A stretch of DNA of 64,000 nt from Sepiola atlantica (GCA_963556195.1 OY744521.1:129752788-129816787); one strand, 5' to 3'. Positions 12,341 through 24,105 are shown, numbered from the stretch's first letter. Program-made: numbers and translations. Notes: generated by a model not told the origin, from the sequence alone.

Positions 12341-12424
12341 AATCGACCTAGGATTCAAACCTTGTCTAACCCTATTGTCGAGTTTGACAATAGAGTTAGA
12401 CAAGGTTTGAATCCTAGGTCGATT
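12341..12424. repeat. Near-perfect 39-bp hairpin
   Basis: The left arm 12341-12379 pairs with the right arm 12386-12424 around a 6-nt loop, with a single mismatch. The arms contain GGTTTGAATCCTAGG, resembling a tRNA B box. Because the arms are almost identical, the inversion is either recent or maintained by conversion. Confidence 0.9.
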
Positions 12425-13689
12425 GTCAAACCCCATTAGCGAACATTCTTATCATTATGCTAAATGTGCCAGTTTTTAAATACCTGCATCTAAATATACT
12501 TAGACGCATCTGAAATAAGATGTATCCATCAATCGAAGTGTGACGAACCGCTTGACGGACACAATGTATTTAGATATGTAAAGACGCATCTAAAAAATAT
12601 GGATTGAATTTATTAATAAATATTCATTTACGGGTTCGTTATTGATTTACAGTAAAACAAGAAAATGTAAAAAATAATTTGATTTTAGATTTTCCAGATC
12701 AATTTCACAAATTAATTTATTGCTGGAAAAGTGATCGTGACAACGTTATTCAAAATTGGACATGTTTATAAAAATAAGGTTTTCGATTGAGATATTTAAT
12801 TTGCGATTAGAGTAAATGGCATGTTGGATGATGTATTTTCCTTTTTCGATGAAATAAAGGATGTTTTCCATAGAGATGCAACGGAGAGAGGGGGACGAAA
12901 AAAGCGTTTCTCATTAGTGAACCAATTAGCGCTATCTATTACCAATCTGAAGAAGAAAAACACTGTACGTTCGAAAGATTAACCCTCCTCTTTATAAGTG
13001 TTTGATAATGTGTAATAATACTTTATGAAGCTAAGTGTATTGTCAATGATTGTAATTTTCAGTGAGAGCTTAGGGATCACTTTGTCAAATTGTTGGAAAA
13101 TGTGACAGTAACATTAGTGATATCATTTGTAATTTCTCAAGAATGAAACTAACCAAATAAATATCAAAGAAACAAACAATAAATAAAATATGTAACCAAT
13201 CATTCTCCAGAGAGATGGAGAGGGAGAGAGAGAGAGAGGGGGGAGGAGGGAGAGAAAGGGAGATAGTATATATCAGATCTCACACGCGAATTACTTCTCA
13301 AATCAAATGAATTAACTTATCCTTCTTCTTTGTTACGGTTGTCACTTTGCTTATTTTAATTTTAATTTGATTCACTCCAAACAAGGAACATTGCTACTGA
13401 GACGTAAGTGATTAGGGGACAGATTTAAAAGGGACATGCTTAGTAGCGAATTGTGCAGCAAGATGTCTGTTCAGATTTCATTTGAATTTCTGCATGGTGG
13501 TACAGTCAGAAAAAACAGGGAGCAGGTGGGGATTCAAAATAGAAGCGGTCCAACTAAATACACTTTTTTTTAGTGGAAAGATTTTCAGTGAAAGGTGGGA
13601 TTTTGCTGCTAGTTAAGTGGGTGTGCAAATGAAGTAAGTGCATTCTGTGGATGTATTTGTAAAACAAACACATTTAGGCTGGCTCTATT
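12425..13689. other. Spacer with a purine-rich tract at 13210-13263
   Basis: AT-rich non-coding DNA. 13210-13263 is a GA/GGA-rich simple repeat. No gene or repeat partner was recognised. Confidence 0.4.
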
Positions 13690-14310
13690 AGGTTAGAAAC
13701 TCTTTTGTGAACCCTGTGTAAGAGATAAAAAAAACTAGTGGTTGTTGCACCAGCCCAGTTGAGGCAACAATACTCCAAGCATGGGCGAATAGGGAGACAT
13801 AAAAGATTGTGGCAAGTGTGAGAAGTATTCTAGCCCGGTAGCGGGAGACCACCTTATTTGCAGCAAACTTGTCAGTAGCTTCAATGTAATTATTCTACTT
13901 CGAATTGCATGTGACTGTTAAGCCGATGAGTTGGAACGTTGCACTTTCGAAAAAGAGTGCTATCAGCCGTGACAGTCGGTGGTTGGAAACGTTTCTCATA
14001 GTAGTTAAAGTAAAGTAGTTTTGTTTTTGACGCATTGAATGTAATCATCCATGTTAGTCCCATTCCACCACATATTGGAGGTCATTTTCCTTGGAGATGT
14101 GTCCGTTCGATTTTCCCGCATGTCGACAATAGAGCGTAGTGCCACCAGCAATTATACCAATCTTGGATATGTTAGTCAATAGTTGTTATCGGACCCGTGT
14201 GATATCCCATTTATATTCTCACTAATCCTATCTTCCACTAACTTGTTCATAAATATATGAAACAATTTATTGTCGAAGATTTACCCTGATAAAGCCGCAA
14301 GATCGAACAG
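13690..14310 (-). pseudogene. CR1-like LINE, RT to post-RT fragment, broken
   Basis: Minus-strand remnant. Near 14130 it reads AGGTTLYCR, the position where RTs of this type carry A-D-D-T-L-Y-C, so both catalytic aspartates are lost. Downstream, at 13985-13740, come FESATFQLIGLTVTC, then VSRYRARILLT, then an AHAWSIVASTG block. These correspond to the conserved LLGLTVT, SLYRAR and C-I-W regions after the RT. Several frame changes and stops are present. It is a second CR1-like copy, divergent from the one at 4.2 kb. Confidence 0.65.
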
Positions 14311-14383
14311 TTTCTTATACTGAACACATCGATCTATATAACACCAGTACTGCCAGCAGATATGGAAATCCCATTCTAATTGC

Positions 14384-14650
14384 TGTCTGAAAGGAAAATA
14401 AATAAATTACAAATGGCAATATCAACATAATTTCGAGCCTATTGTGTATGGAACTTGTCTCGGCACGGGTGTCATTTGGACAAACAATACTGCATGCCTT
14501 TTTATTTATGTTGGCTAGTCGTTGCCACATATTTAAGTTTGTGGGTGGGGGGAAGAGAGAAAGAAAAAGAGAGAGAGAAAGAGAGAAAGAGAGGGAGACT
14601 ATATAGCAGCATCTTCTCACTTATGTTTTCTCATGCCAAATCATGAATTC
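14384..14650. repeat. Local repeat block R1, copy 1
   Basis: TCTGAAAGGAAAATAAATAA and ACAAATGGCAATAT, followed by a purine-rich tract (14542-14598) and ACTATATAGC...TTTTCTCATG, recur in the same order at 16805-17300. The second half recurs again at 17545-17640. It is part of the 14.4-18.1 kb cluster of duplicated blocks. Confidence 0.6.
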
Positions 14651-14659
14651 TCTTCCCTG

Positions 14660-14870
14660 TTCTCAGCAAAAATATATCTACCGCCGTCGCTTTCGGCCCA
14701 ATAGAAGAAAAGCATCATATTCTGTTCGTGTTTCTGTTACGTGGAACAACCTGTAAGAGGAGGTCCTGATGATGACTACCATATCCAGGTTTAAAGCGGC
14801 ATTGAGCAAACATTGAAACTTTATGTGGATGTAAACATTTTCTATCTGTCCTTTTACATAGCTTGTTGCA
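14660..14870 (+). pseudogene. Possible LINE C-terminal fragment (weak)
   Basis: A plus-strand frame resembles the W-N-(S/N)-L-P plus F-K-x-x-L-x-x-H ending typical of non-LTR retrotransposon ORF2 (GTGGAACAACCTG, then TTTAAAGCGGCATTGAGCAA). Only about 50 residues are involved and the frame is interrupted. Confidence 0.3.
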
Positions 14871-15860
14871 CTTTGCACTATCTTGCCAAATAAATTTTAT
14901 AATATATGAAATTGACCGGCAGAACAATTATCCTTAACACTGATAATTTTCCAGAAAGGTCTGAAACACATATGTATGTGGATAGGAAATTAAAAAAATA
15001 TTTATCGTAATATATATATATATATATGTATAAACAAAATGAAGCTATAAAACGTAACATTAAGGCATGAAAACAAAGATTCGATTTACTGAATTTGTCA
15101 AGCAAGAGCCGACAACAAAGACTGTAACTGAATCCACCACATCAGCACATCAAGATTTAAACGGAAATATCCAACACACAAATACATTTCAAGAGAAGCA
15201 TTGTTCATGATTTTGTTTCGTCTTTATTTTGTTGTTTTATTCATTCTTTTTAAGTAAATCTTACAAAAAAGATATATTTTGATAACGACCAAGTTCATAT
15301 GTTTCTTGTTTCAAAATGGTTGCCATTTGAAGGTGGATCTGCAAACGACGAGTTACGCCCCTTTGCTTCAAATCAAAGGTCAACTCGGTAATGTCATATC
15401 GAATTGTAAAGCAAACTATAATAATAATAGTAAAAGTGTAATAACTATCAGTTTGTCGGCTATGAAACATTGCAACGCATACTTTGCAATTGTTTGACTT
15501 TTGTTGTTTTTGATGGGAGAGCAGAAGTATATTTCACTTCGAATTGCTTACGTCATCGGGGTGAAAGTATTATATACGGTTCAATCTCGTTAAAATGTGT
15601 CTGGTTTGTTATTGGGTCAGTACTAAAATGTATCATTGGTCTGTTGCATTCTGGGTTGTCCATAGAAAGCATTGTTTACTTTGCGTTGTAGCAAAAGGGA
15701 GATTTTTTTCATGTATTATCCATTTTTTACAGATCACCATTTTTAAATTATGTGATTTTTTTTTGACAATCTCAGAATTTGAACGGTAAAAATAGGTTTA
15801 TTTGTTTCTAAATGTTTTCGTTATTTTTAGATTTGTTTTAATATCTTTTCTTTTAATGTT
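14871..15860. other. Spacer with a short (TA)n tract
   Basis: AT-rich non-coding DNA with a short (TA)n at 15009-15027. Several overlapping frames of 60-75 codons have no motif. Confidence 0.4.
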
Positions 15861-15869
15861 GTGGGGATT

Positions 15870-16230
15870 TAAAAAGTAAAGTTAATGTTACATCATTAGG
15901 CGATGTATTTACAACGATACCAGGCAACGCTGTGGGGAGTCTACAAAAAAGCATTACGGCATTTTTTGTTTTGACAACATCCACGTAATGTAACATTTTT
16001 TAATAGAAAGTTTCACATCTCCGTCTTATTTTTTATTAGCTAGACCTATGGAGAAGGTGGGAACAAAGGGAGCTAGAGTTATCTGGACAAATAATGTAGA
16101 TATATAATAAGAATTGATTGGCTAAGCGTGGCACAACATATAGGAAAAATATTTGAAATAGACAACCAGTGCCTGGCGACGGAATCAGATCGCTAACTGA
16201 TTACAAGCACAAACCTGTAACAAATCTACC
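15870..16230. repeat. Local repeat block R2, copy 1
   Basis: GGGGAGTCTACA and nearby bases (about 15935) recur as GTAGGGAGTCTACACAAA at 16655. The part 16033-16225 (ATGGAGAAGGTGG, ACAAATAATGTAGATATATA, ATTTGAAATAGACA, GATTACAAGCAC) recurs at 17900-18080 with the same order. These are direct duplicates at roughly 1.9 kb spacing. Confidence 0.6.
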
Positions 16231-16589
16231 ACAACCCTAAAAAGATAATAATATAGATTATAATTTTTATTTAATAAAAAGATGCTGTTTTCTTGAAGCA
16301 TTCTGTGTAATATGTGTATACAAGGGTCATACGAGGCTATCACAATGCGAAAAGATGGTATTGAGAAAGAGGACAAAAAAGAGGACAACATTGTTTTGAT
16401 TTTAAAATTTAATTTAGTAAATCTTACTTGATTCAGTCTACACTTATGCCAGTAATCTAATGTGCACAACCGTGTTCCATAATATATTTCGAGGTAAAAT
16501 CTCATCATCAAATTGTAAAAAACGCTAGTGATGTTGTTTTTTATGTATTACTGCAGTCAATGGATCAACTAGTCCGCAACAATAGATTT

Positions 16590-16700
16590 AATAGGTGTTT
16601 AAAAAGTAATGTAACTAGATTACATATTTACAAATAACGTTGCGGCTACATTGTAGGGAGTCTACACAAAATGTTATGGAAACGTTTTTCATAAATGTCT
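16590..16700. repeat. Local repeat block R2, partial copy
   Basis: Matches about 15880-15990 in the same orientation, including AGTCTACA and the flanking ATTTACA and CATTATGG-like bases. It is divergent. Confidence 0.45.
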
Positions 16701-16804
16701 CACTTACGTCTCACTTACAATACGTCTTGTTTGGGGTTAATTGCCGGAAAAAGAAGTATCCATCTTTGTAACATCAATTCCGAAAACTCTCTTTTTCTCT
16801 CTCT

Positions 16805-17640
16805 GTCTGAAAGAAAAATGAATAAATTACAAATGGCAATATGAACATAATTTTGAGTAGTTGTTGTGTATGAAATTTGTCTCGACACGGATGTTATTGT
16901 CTTATGTTATGCGGAACGGTACCTCAGGTTACAATACCCTATTAAATGATGCATCGGTATAAACTATCACAATCAAGATGACGCAAGTAATCATGGACAC
17001 AATAGAATGTATACCCTTTTATTTTATTATTCCAAGTCCGTCTTTGCTACACATCTAAGTTCAGGCAAATAGAATGAGTTTGTGTGTGTAGGAGTGAGTG
17101 AGTGAATGAAAGAGATAAAGAGAAATATATAAATATAGAGATAAAGATAGAGAAAGAGATAGGGAAATAGAGAAAGGGAGAGAGAGAGAAAGAGAGATAA
17201 AAAGAGAGAGACAAAAGATAGAGAGAAGAGAGCGAGAGTGAGAGAGAGAGAGTAAGAGAGAGAGACTATACACCTCTTTACTATCATTTTCTCATGTAAA
17301 CTAATAAACTCACTTCCGTCCTCATATATACTAACTCGTTTTTCTAATCTTGCACTATGATTAAAATTGTGCAGGAGTAAATGACAGAAAGATAGACAAT
17401 CAAATATAAAGAGAAAGAGAGGAAAAGAGAGAGAAAGAGAAAAAGAGAAATATAGAGATTAGGAGAGAGATAAATATAGAAAGAGATAAAAAGGGAAAGA
17501 AAGAAGGAGATAAAGATAGATAGATAAAGAGAGAGAGAGAGACCATATAGCTTCTACTCACTGTTATTTCCTCTTTGTCAGCTAATAAACTCCCTTTCTT
17601 TCTCATATATACTAACTCGTGTTCTCTTATCTTGCATTAT
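16805..17640. repeat. Local repeat block R1, copies 2 and 3, with GA tracts
   Basis: 16805-17360 repeats block R1. 17390-17640 repeats its second half: a GA-rich tract, then ACCATATAGC, TTTCCTC, and TCATATATACTAACTCGT, which is shared exactly with 17322-17339. Purine-rich tracts lie at 17096-17270 and 17405-17544. The Ser/Leu-rich minus-strand frames here are repeat translations. Confidence 0.65.
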
Positions 17641-17809
17641 AATTAAAAGCTAAATTCCGAAATGTTTAATAAGACCAAATAATGTATTAAATTAGTTGAC
17701 AGGCCTTTGACACTAACTTTTGGATTGATGGCTAGAAATTTGTTAGTAAAATGACATCTACATTACCTTGAGTTTGTAACATCTGATTACGACATAAGCA
17801 TTAGCGCGG

Positions 17810-18090
17810 CCACAAATCTAATTTTGTGCAACATCCATGCAACGTTATAGTGTGTGTTTTAACGCAAAGCAAAACGACGTATACAAGTGTATTTGTTACA
17901 TGGAGAAGGTGGACACGAAGGATACAGGAATTATCTAAACAAATAATGTAAATATATAAATTGGCTGAACATGACATAACATATAGGAATATATATTTGA
18001 AATAGACAGTCAATTCCTCGGCGACTCAATCAGGTCGTCAGCTGATTATAAGCACTAACCAATAACAAATCTCCCCTCAGCTTAAAACAA
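17810..18090. repeat. Local repeat block R2, copy 2
   Basis: Direct repeat of 16033-16225: ATGGAGAAGGTGGACACG, AATAATGTAAATATATAAAT, ACATATAGGAATATATATTT, GACGACTCAATCAGG-like bases and GATTATAAGCACTAACC. No coding potential is recognised. Confidence 0.6.
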
Positions 18091-18420
18091 AACGAAATAA
18101 ACCAGGCACCGAAGTCAACGAGTGCATTAAGAGAAGATAACGCTGTTATGTCTTCCATCAAATATTAAAATGATATTAGAAGGTTGTTGAGAACGATGTA
18201 AGTGCATTAGCAAGAACAAACAACTACTTGGCAAATAAATTTTTAAAACCTGGTAATGGATAACATCATTTACACAATTCTTGTAGCTTTGGAAAAGACA
18301 ACAAAGGCTTTTGCTGTAGATATAAAATACATTCAAATTATGTTATACTGTGTTTTTAACAAAACCCTACTTACATATAAATGACAGATGGATAAATCGA
18401 ACACACGCATATTTAAGTCA
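18091..18420. other. Spacer, nothing recognised
   Basis: Non-coding sequence between a duplicated block and a LINE fragment. No motif was seen. Confidence 0.4.
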
Positions 18421-18424
18421 ATGG

Positions 18425-19080
18425 TTGAGTTTTTAGAATATGAGTTCCAGTCTGTAGTAGAATGGGACCAGAAATAGATGGGTACATTGAATGCCACCCA
18501 GACAAAGATCATTTCTTTAACGCTTATGAGACACCATTCCAAACATCGATTGCAATGGCTGATAGTACCCTTCCTAAGAGTCCAATATTAAAACTCCACA
18601 GTCTAACATTTACAGGAAACATGCATTGGAATACATACATAGAAGATATATTGCCAAGTCTACTGCGAATAAGGTCCGCTAGTAAACTGCTCACACCTGC
18701 CAGTATCCTATATAATAACAAAGCCACCATTCGCCTAAGCATGGAGTGTGATTGCAATATTAGGTCTGGTGCACCAACAACTAGTCTCAAACCTTATAGT
18801 TCCAGCACTGTCTACCAAGCCCCTCTCACATTGTGGCAATGTCGAATCCATGTGCTTTTTTACATGTACTTCTAGGAAGTGTGCTCCGATGAACTTAGTG
18901 CACTTGTACCTCCTCAACGTAAATACCAACGATTAAGCCGACTAGCAACAAAATCCCATCCTTTTAATAATATATGCTAACAAGATTTCTACTCTAATAG
19001 CTTCTTTCCTTGGATTTCTTGTCTTTGGAATTCCCTCCCTGCTCTCTGTTTCTCAAACTGTACCGACGGTGAGAGGTATG
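18425..19080 (+). pseudogene. CR1-like LINE, post-RT region and C terminus
   Basis: The plus-strand frame 18462-18875 (137 codons) reads like the region after the RT in CR1-like elements. It has SPILKLHSLTFTGNMHWNTY (the L-x-x-L-T-F-T...W-x-x-Y-I block), then RIRSASKLLTPASILY (R-x-x-L-T-P-x-S-I-L-Y), then TIRLSMECDCNIRSGAP (I-R-x-x-M-E-Y-C-x-H-I-W). Just upstream a frame shift is needed to join the VVEWDQK block. The C-terminal part (PLSHCGNVES, then NELS-like bases and a WNSLPAL-type block near 19030) lies in other frames. It is therefore a dead copy, not a host gene. Confidence 0.8.
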
Positions 19081-19414
19081 TAAATACCTACAGAATACTA
19101 TGCATTAACAAAAATACACTATCTGGACAGTTTCTTATACCGATACTTCATCCGGTTACGGATGCGAGAACTAAACCTTGGTGTTGCTAATTCTTCCGCT
19201 CGAATGTCTGGTTACTGAATGGGAGATGGCAATTCATTTTTGTTTGATATCACAGTGACATGTGTACCCGTTCTAATATTGTAGATCTACCAGAATGACA
19301 GTGAAACTCAGTGAAACGACAAACGTACAATGCTCCTATGGATTTATTGAGAGAAATTGGAATAAAGCATCACACACACATACATATGCACAGAATATTA
19401 TTATCGACACAGGT

Positions 19415-19417
<3 letters not shown>

Positions 19418-19485
<68 letters not shown>
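19418..19485. repeat. (TA)n microsatellite
   Basis: An uninterrupted TA dinucleotide run. Confidence 0.95.
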
Positions 19486-19491
<6 letters not shown>

Positions 19492-20145
19492 TGTGAATTC
19501 CTTCTCACACAGATGAGGGGGACCGAACGCAACCGTTACAAATAAACACCTACCTTATTCAAAGAAACTCAGGTACTGTGAATCCATCTTGCAGAACGAT
19601 GCGTTCTGCGTAACTCGAAGACTTTTAGTCTGGTTATCACGTAGTTGGAAATTCTTGGAAATTCGATGTTAATTACATTCGCTTGTCAGGATGCTATTGC
19701 ATTGCTCGAATAGGTCAACTAATAAAAAGATGCTTTTAAAGTTCATCGGGAAACATTCATTGAGTTGATACACGGCTGACCCTTCCACGAAAAATCTCAA
19801 CTGAAGAAAAAAGATGGTTGTCTGACACAGCAAGTATTCAAAAAAGGCGCCAAAATATATTCCTGATGTAAATTACCAAAGTTCAACTCGCAAAAGTCAC
19901 CTCGTCCTTTCGGTAGGAGGAGGGAGCAAATGTGAAGATTATAACAATATATATAAAACTAAATTTATCTATATATTTATTATTAATAGTCAAATTTTCA
20001 AGGTCAAAGGTCAATGGATTTTCAAAATTTAACAACAGAGAATATATGAAAAAAATCAATAGAGTGCTACATTCCAATGACCATTTCTTCATTGATTTAT
20101 AAAAGAAATCCATATAACTGTATGGAATCGTTTTGTTTACAGATT

Positions 20146-20208
20146 ACACATACACACACACGCACACACACACACACATACACGCATATATATATATATA
20201 TATATATT
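20146..20208. repeat. (CA)n-(TA)n microsatellite
   Basis: A CA run with one CG interruption passes into TA. Confidence 0.95.
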
Positions 20209-20480
20209 GGATTTTTAGTACGTGTGACTTTTCAGAAGTCAAAAAATCGTGTTTAGAAACTACAGAAAAAAGCCCACCCACCACCCCCCCAAAAACCCAG
20301 CACTCTCATAGATATAGGATATATAATATACAGTTCAAACGAGAAACTTTAGTTATCTAACAGTTATCAGACCATATAGGAATAAAGATAGTACGTTAAA
20401 TGCCATGCCGAAAAATAGCTGTTTCGTAAAGTTATATGGATTTTCGACAAATAAATAAAGAAGTGGTCATTTAAATGTTC

Positions 20481-20489
20481 ATACATATG

Positions 20490-20520
<31 letters not shown>

Positions 20521-20526
20521 ATATAC

Positions 20527-20566
<40 letters not shown>
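20481..20566. repeat. (TA)n-(CA)n-(TA)n microsatellite
   Basis: A compound dinucleotide repeat. Confidence 0.95.
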
Positions 20567-20567
<1 letters not shown>

Positions 20568-20744
20568 AATACAAGTTTTTATATTTAAAAAATAAATTTT
20601 ATAACATAAAGTAATTGCAATAGCTCAATATTTTTAGGCTAGAGCTATGGTATAAATATTTCTATTTTATTTAAACCACGTCAAATGCTAGGAACAACAG
20701 ATTCACACCACTTCACAAAAAAACTGTTTTATTTATTTCCTGGT

Positions 20745-20900
20745 AGCTGCTTACCAATATGCCACTAGTAAGAAGTAAAAAAAAGAAAAAAGTCTATTAC
20801 TTATGAATAGGACGCTTGACGTCGAAAATTAAAGTTTTAAAAATAATGATAAATTTTGAAAAAAAAACGCATTGTTTAATTTGCTTTCTAAACTTCTAAA
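20745..20900. repeat. Direct repeat D, copy 1
   Basis: ACCAATATGCCAC, then AGTCTATTACTTATGAATAG and AAAATAATGATAAATTTTG, recur at 21040-21190 in the same order. This is a local direct duplication of about 155 bp. Confidence 0.75.
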
Positions 20901-21034
20901 CATATAAACATTTCGACGATGCTTTAAGAGTGGGACTACATTTTCATTATTTCAACAAAAGCAGCCAGCGCGTAACCTCACATATCGACATTGAACCCCA
21001 ACCGTCAACAACATCGGACGGGCTTCTATTATTA

Positions 21035-21235
21035 ATTACCAATATGCCACAAGAAGAAGCAAAAAAAAAAAATAAAAAAAATGTCTATTACTTATGAATA
21101 GGAAATACGTTTGTCGTAAATTCAAGTTCTTAAAATAATGATATATTTTGAAAAAAAAAACCCACATTGCTTATTTGGCTTTTAAGACTTACGCAATCTT
21201 CAGTGTAGGGATGTTAATTCATGTCGGTCGGAGGG
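21035..21235. repeat. Direct repeat D, copy 2
   Basis: The second copy of the 20745-20900 unit. It ends in TTACGCAATCTTCAGTGTAG and GGATGTTAATTCA. That ending recurs alone at 21525-21557, just before a (TA)n tract. Confidence 0.75.
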
Positions 21236-21558
21236 TTTGAACTCAGTTTTTACAAATTACCAATGATTTGTAGTCGGGTACTGTTCCCCTCGGCAGGCGA
21301 GAATTCACATGACGATTAGGAGGGATTAAAATCTTTCAACGCTAAATCGGCGAGCGCTTATAGTGAGCAGTTGAAAGTGATTCTACAACAACAAATGGGG
21401 TCGGAATCTTGCTTTTAAGCCATAAATTCTCTCAGAGTTCAACAATCCTAGTAAAGAGGGCAATAATTATATTTTTTAAAGTAAATATTAATTATTTTTA
21501 CTTACATACATCGATGTTACATGCTTACGCAATCTTCAGTGCAGGGATGTTAATTCAC

Positions 21559-21560
<2 letters not shown>

Positions 21561-21604
<44 letters not shown>
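21561..21604. repeat. (TA)n microsatellite
   Basis: An uninterrupted TA run. Confidence 0.95.
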
Positions 21605-21606
<2 letters not shown>

Positions 21607-22108
21607 AATACGTGTTCAGGGACGGTTATAAAGAATAAATGTAGTATAAGTATAATTGCCTACGTTACTTACCTTGTTTCATAAAAAAACACATTCCATA
21701 AATCATTATAAGTTCAATAGCAAAGGATTTTACAAAGCACATACATATTATTGATGCTTGCGCACGATTACTGATCCTTTCAAAAAATATTATTTTATAC
21801 GACTAAAAAATTGATTTAGAGCAATTCTTATATGTATTAAATTTTTTGTGTCTAACTTATTTAACAAAAATTGAGAGCGGGTTCGATTTTTGCTGGGCTC
21901 ACTCTTAAATGGTAAAGTTCATAAGTTGCGGAAAATGTATGTTCTGAAATTCAGATCATAAATATAAATAAATAAAAACAAAAAACTTTATATATATGCA
22001 CCCCCAAAAGCTTGATATTTACAAATAAAATAATGTAACTCACAGTATATTTTAAATATATGTCCAAATTACATAATGATCCGTTCATAAGTTTGAAAAA
22101 ATTACCAT

Positions 22109-22109
22109 G

Positions 22110-22197
<88 letters not shown>
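22109..22197. repeat. (TA)n microsatellite
   Basis: A TA run with one TTTA interruption. It directly abuts the inverted terminal block at 22205. Confidence 0.95.
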
Positions 22198-22200
<3 letters not shown>

Positions 22201-22204
22201 TATG

Positions 22205-22490
22205 ACAATATATGTATTAGCATGTACTATCAGTGCGTTTAATAAACAGTCTCTTTAAAAGATTCAGCTCGATGATTGTCAATCAATAACAACATAGCAT
22301 ATACAAGTCAGCTTTATTTTATATTCCAATAACCATGTGTTTTATTTTTTATTTTCATTTTTATTTTTTCACATTTACAAAAAACATAACATTTCTGTGA
22401 TATGTATTATTTACGGTCCGTTTTTCTGCCGTGAGCCAAACAGAATTTTATGTCAATATCGTCTCTGCAACACTACAAAATGTCAATGAG
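22205..22490 (-). repeat. Retroelement terminal block B, inverted copy
   Basis: The reverse complement of 43925-44210. Landmarks shared are GTAGTGTTGCAGAGACGATA, TTGGCTC, ATTGACAATCAT, CTTTTAAAGAGACTG and GCACTGATAGTA. Here it lies upstream of GIY-YIG retroelement remains, in opposite orientation to the A block downstream. At 43 kb, A and B are contiguous and in the same orientation. Confidence 0.8.
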
Positions 22491-22524
22491 TGATCTACCT
22501 TAGATATAGTGTATGAATGTAACG

Positions 22525-22880
22525 TCATAGAAGAAAACAAAATTAGAACATACATTTGGCCGACGGATGTAGTTTAAAGGACATATTTAGAAACCATATA
22601 CACTCGTTCGAAGAACCTAATTCAAATTTAAAAAAAGCCCTACAACTTTAGTTTAACATGTAAGAAAACTAAATAGTAAAAATATACAATACAACCTAAA
22701 ATGGCCTACGTATGGTAGAGCAGGGAAATACAAACCTAACAAATCTAAGAGATGTAACCTCTGTATTCTGGAATCCTACAATATAGTTATGTCTAAGGAA
22801 AATTTATTAAATAAAAGATAGGAAGTGGTTAAGAACTGTCTACATAGAACTGCATATTCCGTTACAGACCCATATAGACA
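22525..22880 (+). pseudogene. GIY-YIG retroelement C-terminal remains (Penelope-like?)
   Basis: Plus-strand translation in one frame gives KYKPNKSKRCNLCILESYNI, then ENLLNKR, a stop, then EVVKNCLHRTAYS. Upstream, in other frames, come RTYIG and an FKGHI-like block followed by an H-x-x-S-F block. The order YIG, F-K, H-x-x-S-F, C-x-L-C, LLNKRxE and C-x-H-R is the one I know from GIY-YIG-endonuclease-bearing retroelements of the Penelope type. The RT part is missing. Frameshifts and stops make it inactive. It lies between inverted block B and direct block A, consistent with terminal repeats in mixed orientation. The family call is inference. Confidence 0.5.
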
Positions 22881-23389
22881 CCTGTGACACTAACCCTTTC
22901 ATGAACATAAATATGAAAACATCTAAGGTAGAGGAATATTATAAGATTATGTGGCCAAAAGAAACTGTAAACCTAATGACGGAATTGTAATACTCTACTA
23001 TAAAACATTTAAATATAGAACACATCACATACAACAAAAATAACCGAAACGGCATAGCTTAAACTAAGAAAATGGTAGGAGAGCCAGATCATGAGAAAAT
23101 CAGCAGACATTTTTTTAAATTTTAACTGTACAATTTGTGAAGTAAAGGTAACTAAGAAAACTAAGATAAGGAAGGAAGTAAGAACCAATAAAACAGTTTA
23201 CATTCAAAATATAATGCCAAATTAATGCTAAATATTGAGAAAAAATATATAAGTAAATGAATAAATATTAATTAAAAAATGCAATTACTCCAATATAAAT
23301 ATAGGCATACAATAAAGTAGGAAGGTAATATGGGTATTGATGCTTGGCATTATTTTCCTCACAACATTAGTTAAGTGTAAAACGTAATC
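22881..23389. other. AT-rich sequence between retroelement coding remains and block A
   Basis: No frame was recognised. It is probably the 3' part of the same retroelement, judging from position only. Confidence 0.35.
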
Positions 23390-24105
23390 ACAATTAATTT
23401 TAGGAATTAATTTCCTTAAAAGTAGTTTATAATGAGGTAATCAGCATTATTTAATAGAAAATAATAAATATATAATATCTCCTTTCGGAAGTTTGATCAT
23501 GTCTAGCTAACAATAAACTGTTTTCGTCTGAAAGGGACCGACTCCCTTCTTAGTTTCGCATTAAATAAACTTACTACTTAAGTGAAGTAATCTGGGCAAT
23601 TAATCTTATTTTAGTGTTATTTAAACGGTGTATAAATAAATACTAAACATCTTCCGAAGTATAACAAAGTTAGTAATGCTTGAATGGATTACTGAATATA
23701 TATAGCTAGCTCCAATTTAATGAAGTTAAAAGAAATCAGCTTTGCACTTAGTTTCTAATTCAAATGACCTAAATAGGCATTTGCAAGCGAATTGACGTAA
23801 CTTGAAGCAAATAAAAATTACCCTGAAGTGAATTCGAATTTTTAAAAGTAAATAATAAAATTTATCAACTATTTTAAGGAATATTATAAAATTAAAATTC
23901 ATAAATGTCCGACGAACTTTTAGGATGTGCTAGCTCTGAACTGAAAAAAAATAAAATGGCGTACTTCTGAGTTTTCCCACGTATGAGTTTTCTCTTTTTT
24001 TTAAAAATGTGTTTTCACCCCCCCCCCCCCCAAAAAAAAATGACCGACTGTATAGTGTAGATTTTTTCAAAACATTTCAATCTAAGAACTTTTTATTCTT
24101 TGTAA
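23390..24105 (+). repeat. Retroelement terminal block A, copy 1
   Basis: About 715 bp matching 43200-43920 in the same orientation. Shared landmarks are TTATAATGAGGTAAT, TTAGTTTCGCATTAAATA, ACTTACTACTTAAGTGA, TCTGGGCAATTAA, TACTAAACATCTTCC, ATATAGCTAGCTC, ATGACCTAAATA, CTTTTAGGATGT and AATGGCGTACT. It contains a C14A9 homopolymer junction at 24018-24040. It is non-coding and interpreted as the terminal or untranslated part of the retroelement at 22.5 kb. Confidence 0.8.

Larger units (their letters stand above)
19081..20740. other. Spacer with three microsatellites
   Basis: Non-coding DNA. It holds (TA)n at 19418-19485, (CA)n-(TA)n at 20146-20208, and (TA)n-(CA)n-(TA)n at 20481-20566. A small inverted repeat GCAGAACGATGCGTTCTGC lies near 19591-19609. 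Confidence 0.5.

Noticed and set aside
18462..18875. 137-codon frame as a host gene
   Set aside because: Its motifs match, in order, the post-RT region of CR1-like LINEs present elsewhere in the window.
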